Source of the DNA: JBEIHX01 sp040381075
Lineage (GTDB): Bacteria; Pseudomonadota; Alphaproteobacteria; Caulobacterales; Aquidulcibacteraceae
DNA length: 64,000 nt
Direction of reading: 5' to 3'
Assembly: GCA_040381075.1 (NCBI GenBank)
Contig: JBEIHX010000013.1
Span: forward strand, 21,008-85,007
Shown here one piece after another: positions 63,860 through 64,000 of this stretch. The notes under the pieces were generated by a model. The model made no database searches and was not told where the DNA came from. It saw only the letters and a program-made list of their open reading frames with translations. Positions within the stretch are counted from its first letter, which is position 1. Each line of letters starts with the position of its first letter. The translations under genes were made by a program, and so were the position numbers.

Positions 63860-64000
63860 CTAGGCCACCGACTCATTAAACCGCATCCATAGTCTTGTGG
63901 CAGCGAGTTTAACGAGCGCGAGGAAGTTCTCAGCATTTTTCTCGAACCGATTTGCGACAGCGCGAAAGTGTTTGAGGCGATTGAAGAAACGCTCGACCAG
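63860..64000 (-). mobile_element. IS5-family transposase, C-terminal end (5' part outside window)
   Basis: The last 141 bases, read on the minus strand, encode LVERFFNRLKHFRAVANRFE followed by KNAENFLALVKLAATRLW and a short tail ending in TAG (63860-63862). This is the conserved C-terminus of IS5-type DDE transposases, including the catalytic Glu in VERFFNRLK. The element continues beyond the window. Its base composition is less GC-rich than the rest. Confidence 0.9.

Overview
The window is very GC-rich, densely coded DNA with strong third-position G/C bias. It reads as the chromosome of a dimorphic-type alphaproteobacterium of the Caulobacterales/Hyphomonadales/Maricaulales group. The evidence is a DivL-type kinase with tyrosine in place of the phospho-histidine (33096-35567), TTAA-N7-TTAA-like CtrA boxes beside it, a DUF1150 gene, an alphaproteobacterial GTTC-N7-GTTC LexA-type box, a TadG-like protein and a classical division and cell-wall (dcw) cluster. 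No rRNA or tRNA gene was seen. One IS element enters at the right edge.

Layout. 1-2.4 kb: the 3' part of an S9 peptidase and a small coiled-coil XRE regulator. 2.5-6.8 kb: a small membrane protein and three glycosyltransferases (DPM1-like GT2, ArnT/PMT-like GT39, rhamnosyltransferase-like GT2), probably for lipid-linked sugar or envelope glycans. 7.2-9.5 kb: thrS with yidD upstream. 10-12.5 kb: an RluF-like pseudouridine synthase, an epoxide-hydrolase-like protein and a glycine-zipper lipoprotein. 12.9-19.6 kb: DUF1150 and a signalling block (HK-REC, Hpt-EAL, TadG-like, REC-HK). 19.6-26 kb: cyclophilin, ABC1/UbiB kinase, orphan NtrC-type regulator, UPF0114 protein, RibD-like deaminase, gpmA. 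26.1-30.7 kb: a histone-H1-like Lys/Ala protein and a sugar block (unknown exported protein, kdsD, transaldolase, ugd). 31-38 kb: ETF-ubiquinone oxidoreductase, divL, CysZ-like, long dCTP deaminase, DUF6491-like. 38.7-43.1 kb: MarR regulator with an H1-like tail, Nudix hydrolase, IS5-type remnant, folP, Rieske oxygenase. 43.5-58.9 kb: mraZ-rsmH-ftsL-ftsI-murE-murF-mraY-murD-ftsW-murG-murC-murB followed directly by pyk, mostly with 1-8 bp overlaps. 59-64 kb: a GT-C/STT3-like membrane protein, a patatin, then a mobile right edge (pRiA4b ORF-3 protein, IS5-family transposase).

The dcw genes form one translationally coupled unit covering peptidoglycan precursor synthesis (murE, F, D, C, B; mraY; murG) and septal synthesis (ftsL, ftsI, ftsW). 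Upstream lie five 10-bp-phased TCCCA units that match the MraZ operator and a LexA-type box. ddl, ftsQ, ftsA and ftsZ do not follow murB here.

The most unusual feature is that most long intergenic gaps, and several gene ends, carry their own short tandem array: usually 13-16 bp units, 3-7 copies, each with an unrelated unit sequence. More than twenty were found. Some have become part of proteins: the EtfD and alpha/beta-hydrolase N-termini, the FtsW C-terminal tail with its ladder of C-tracts, and the HK/Hpt-EAL linker where the reading frame changes.
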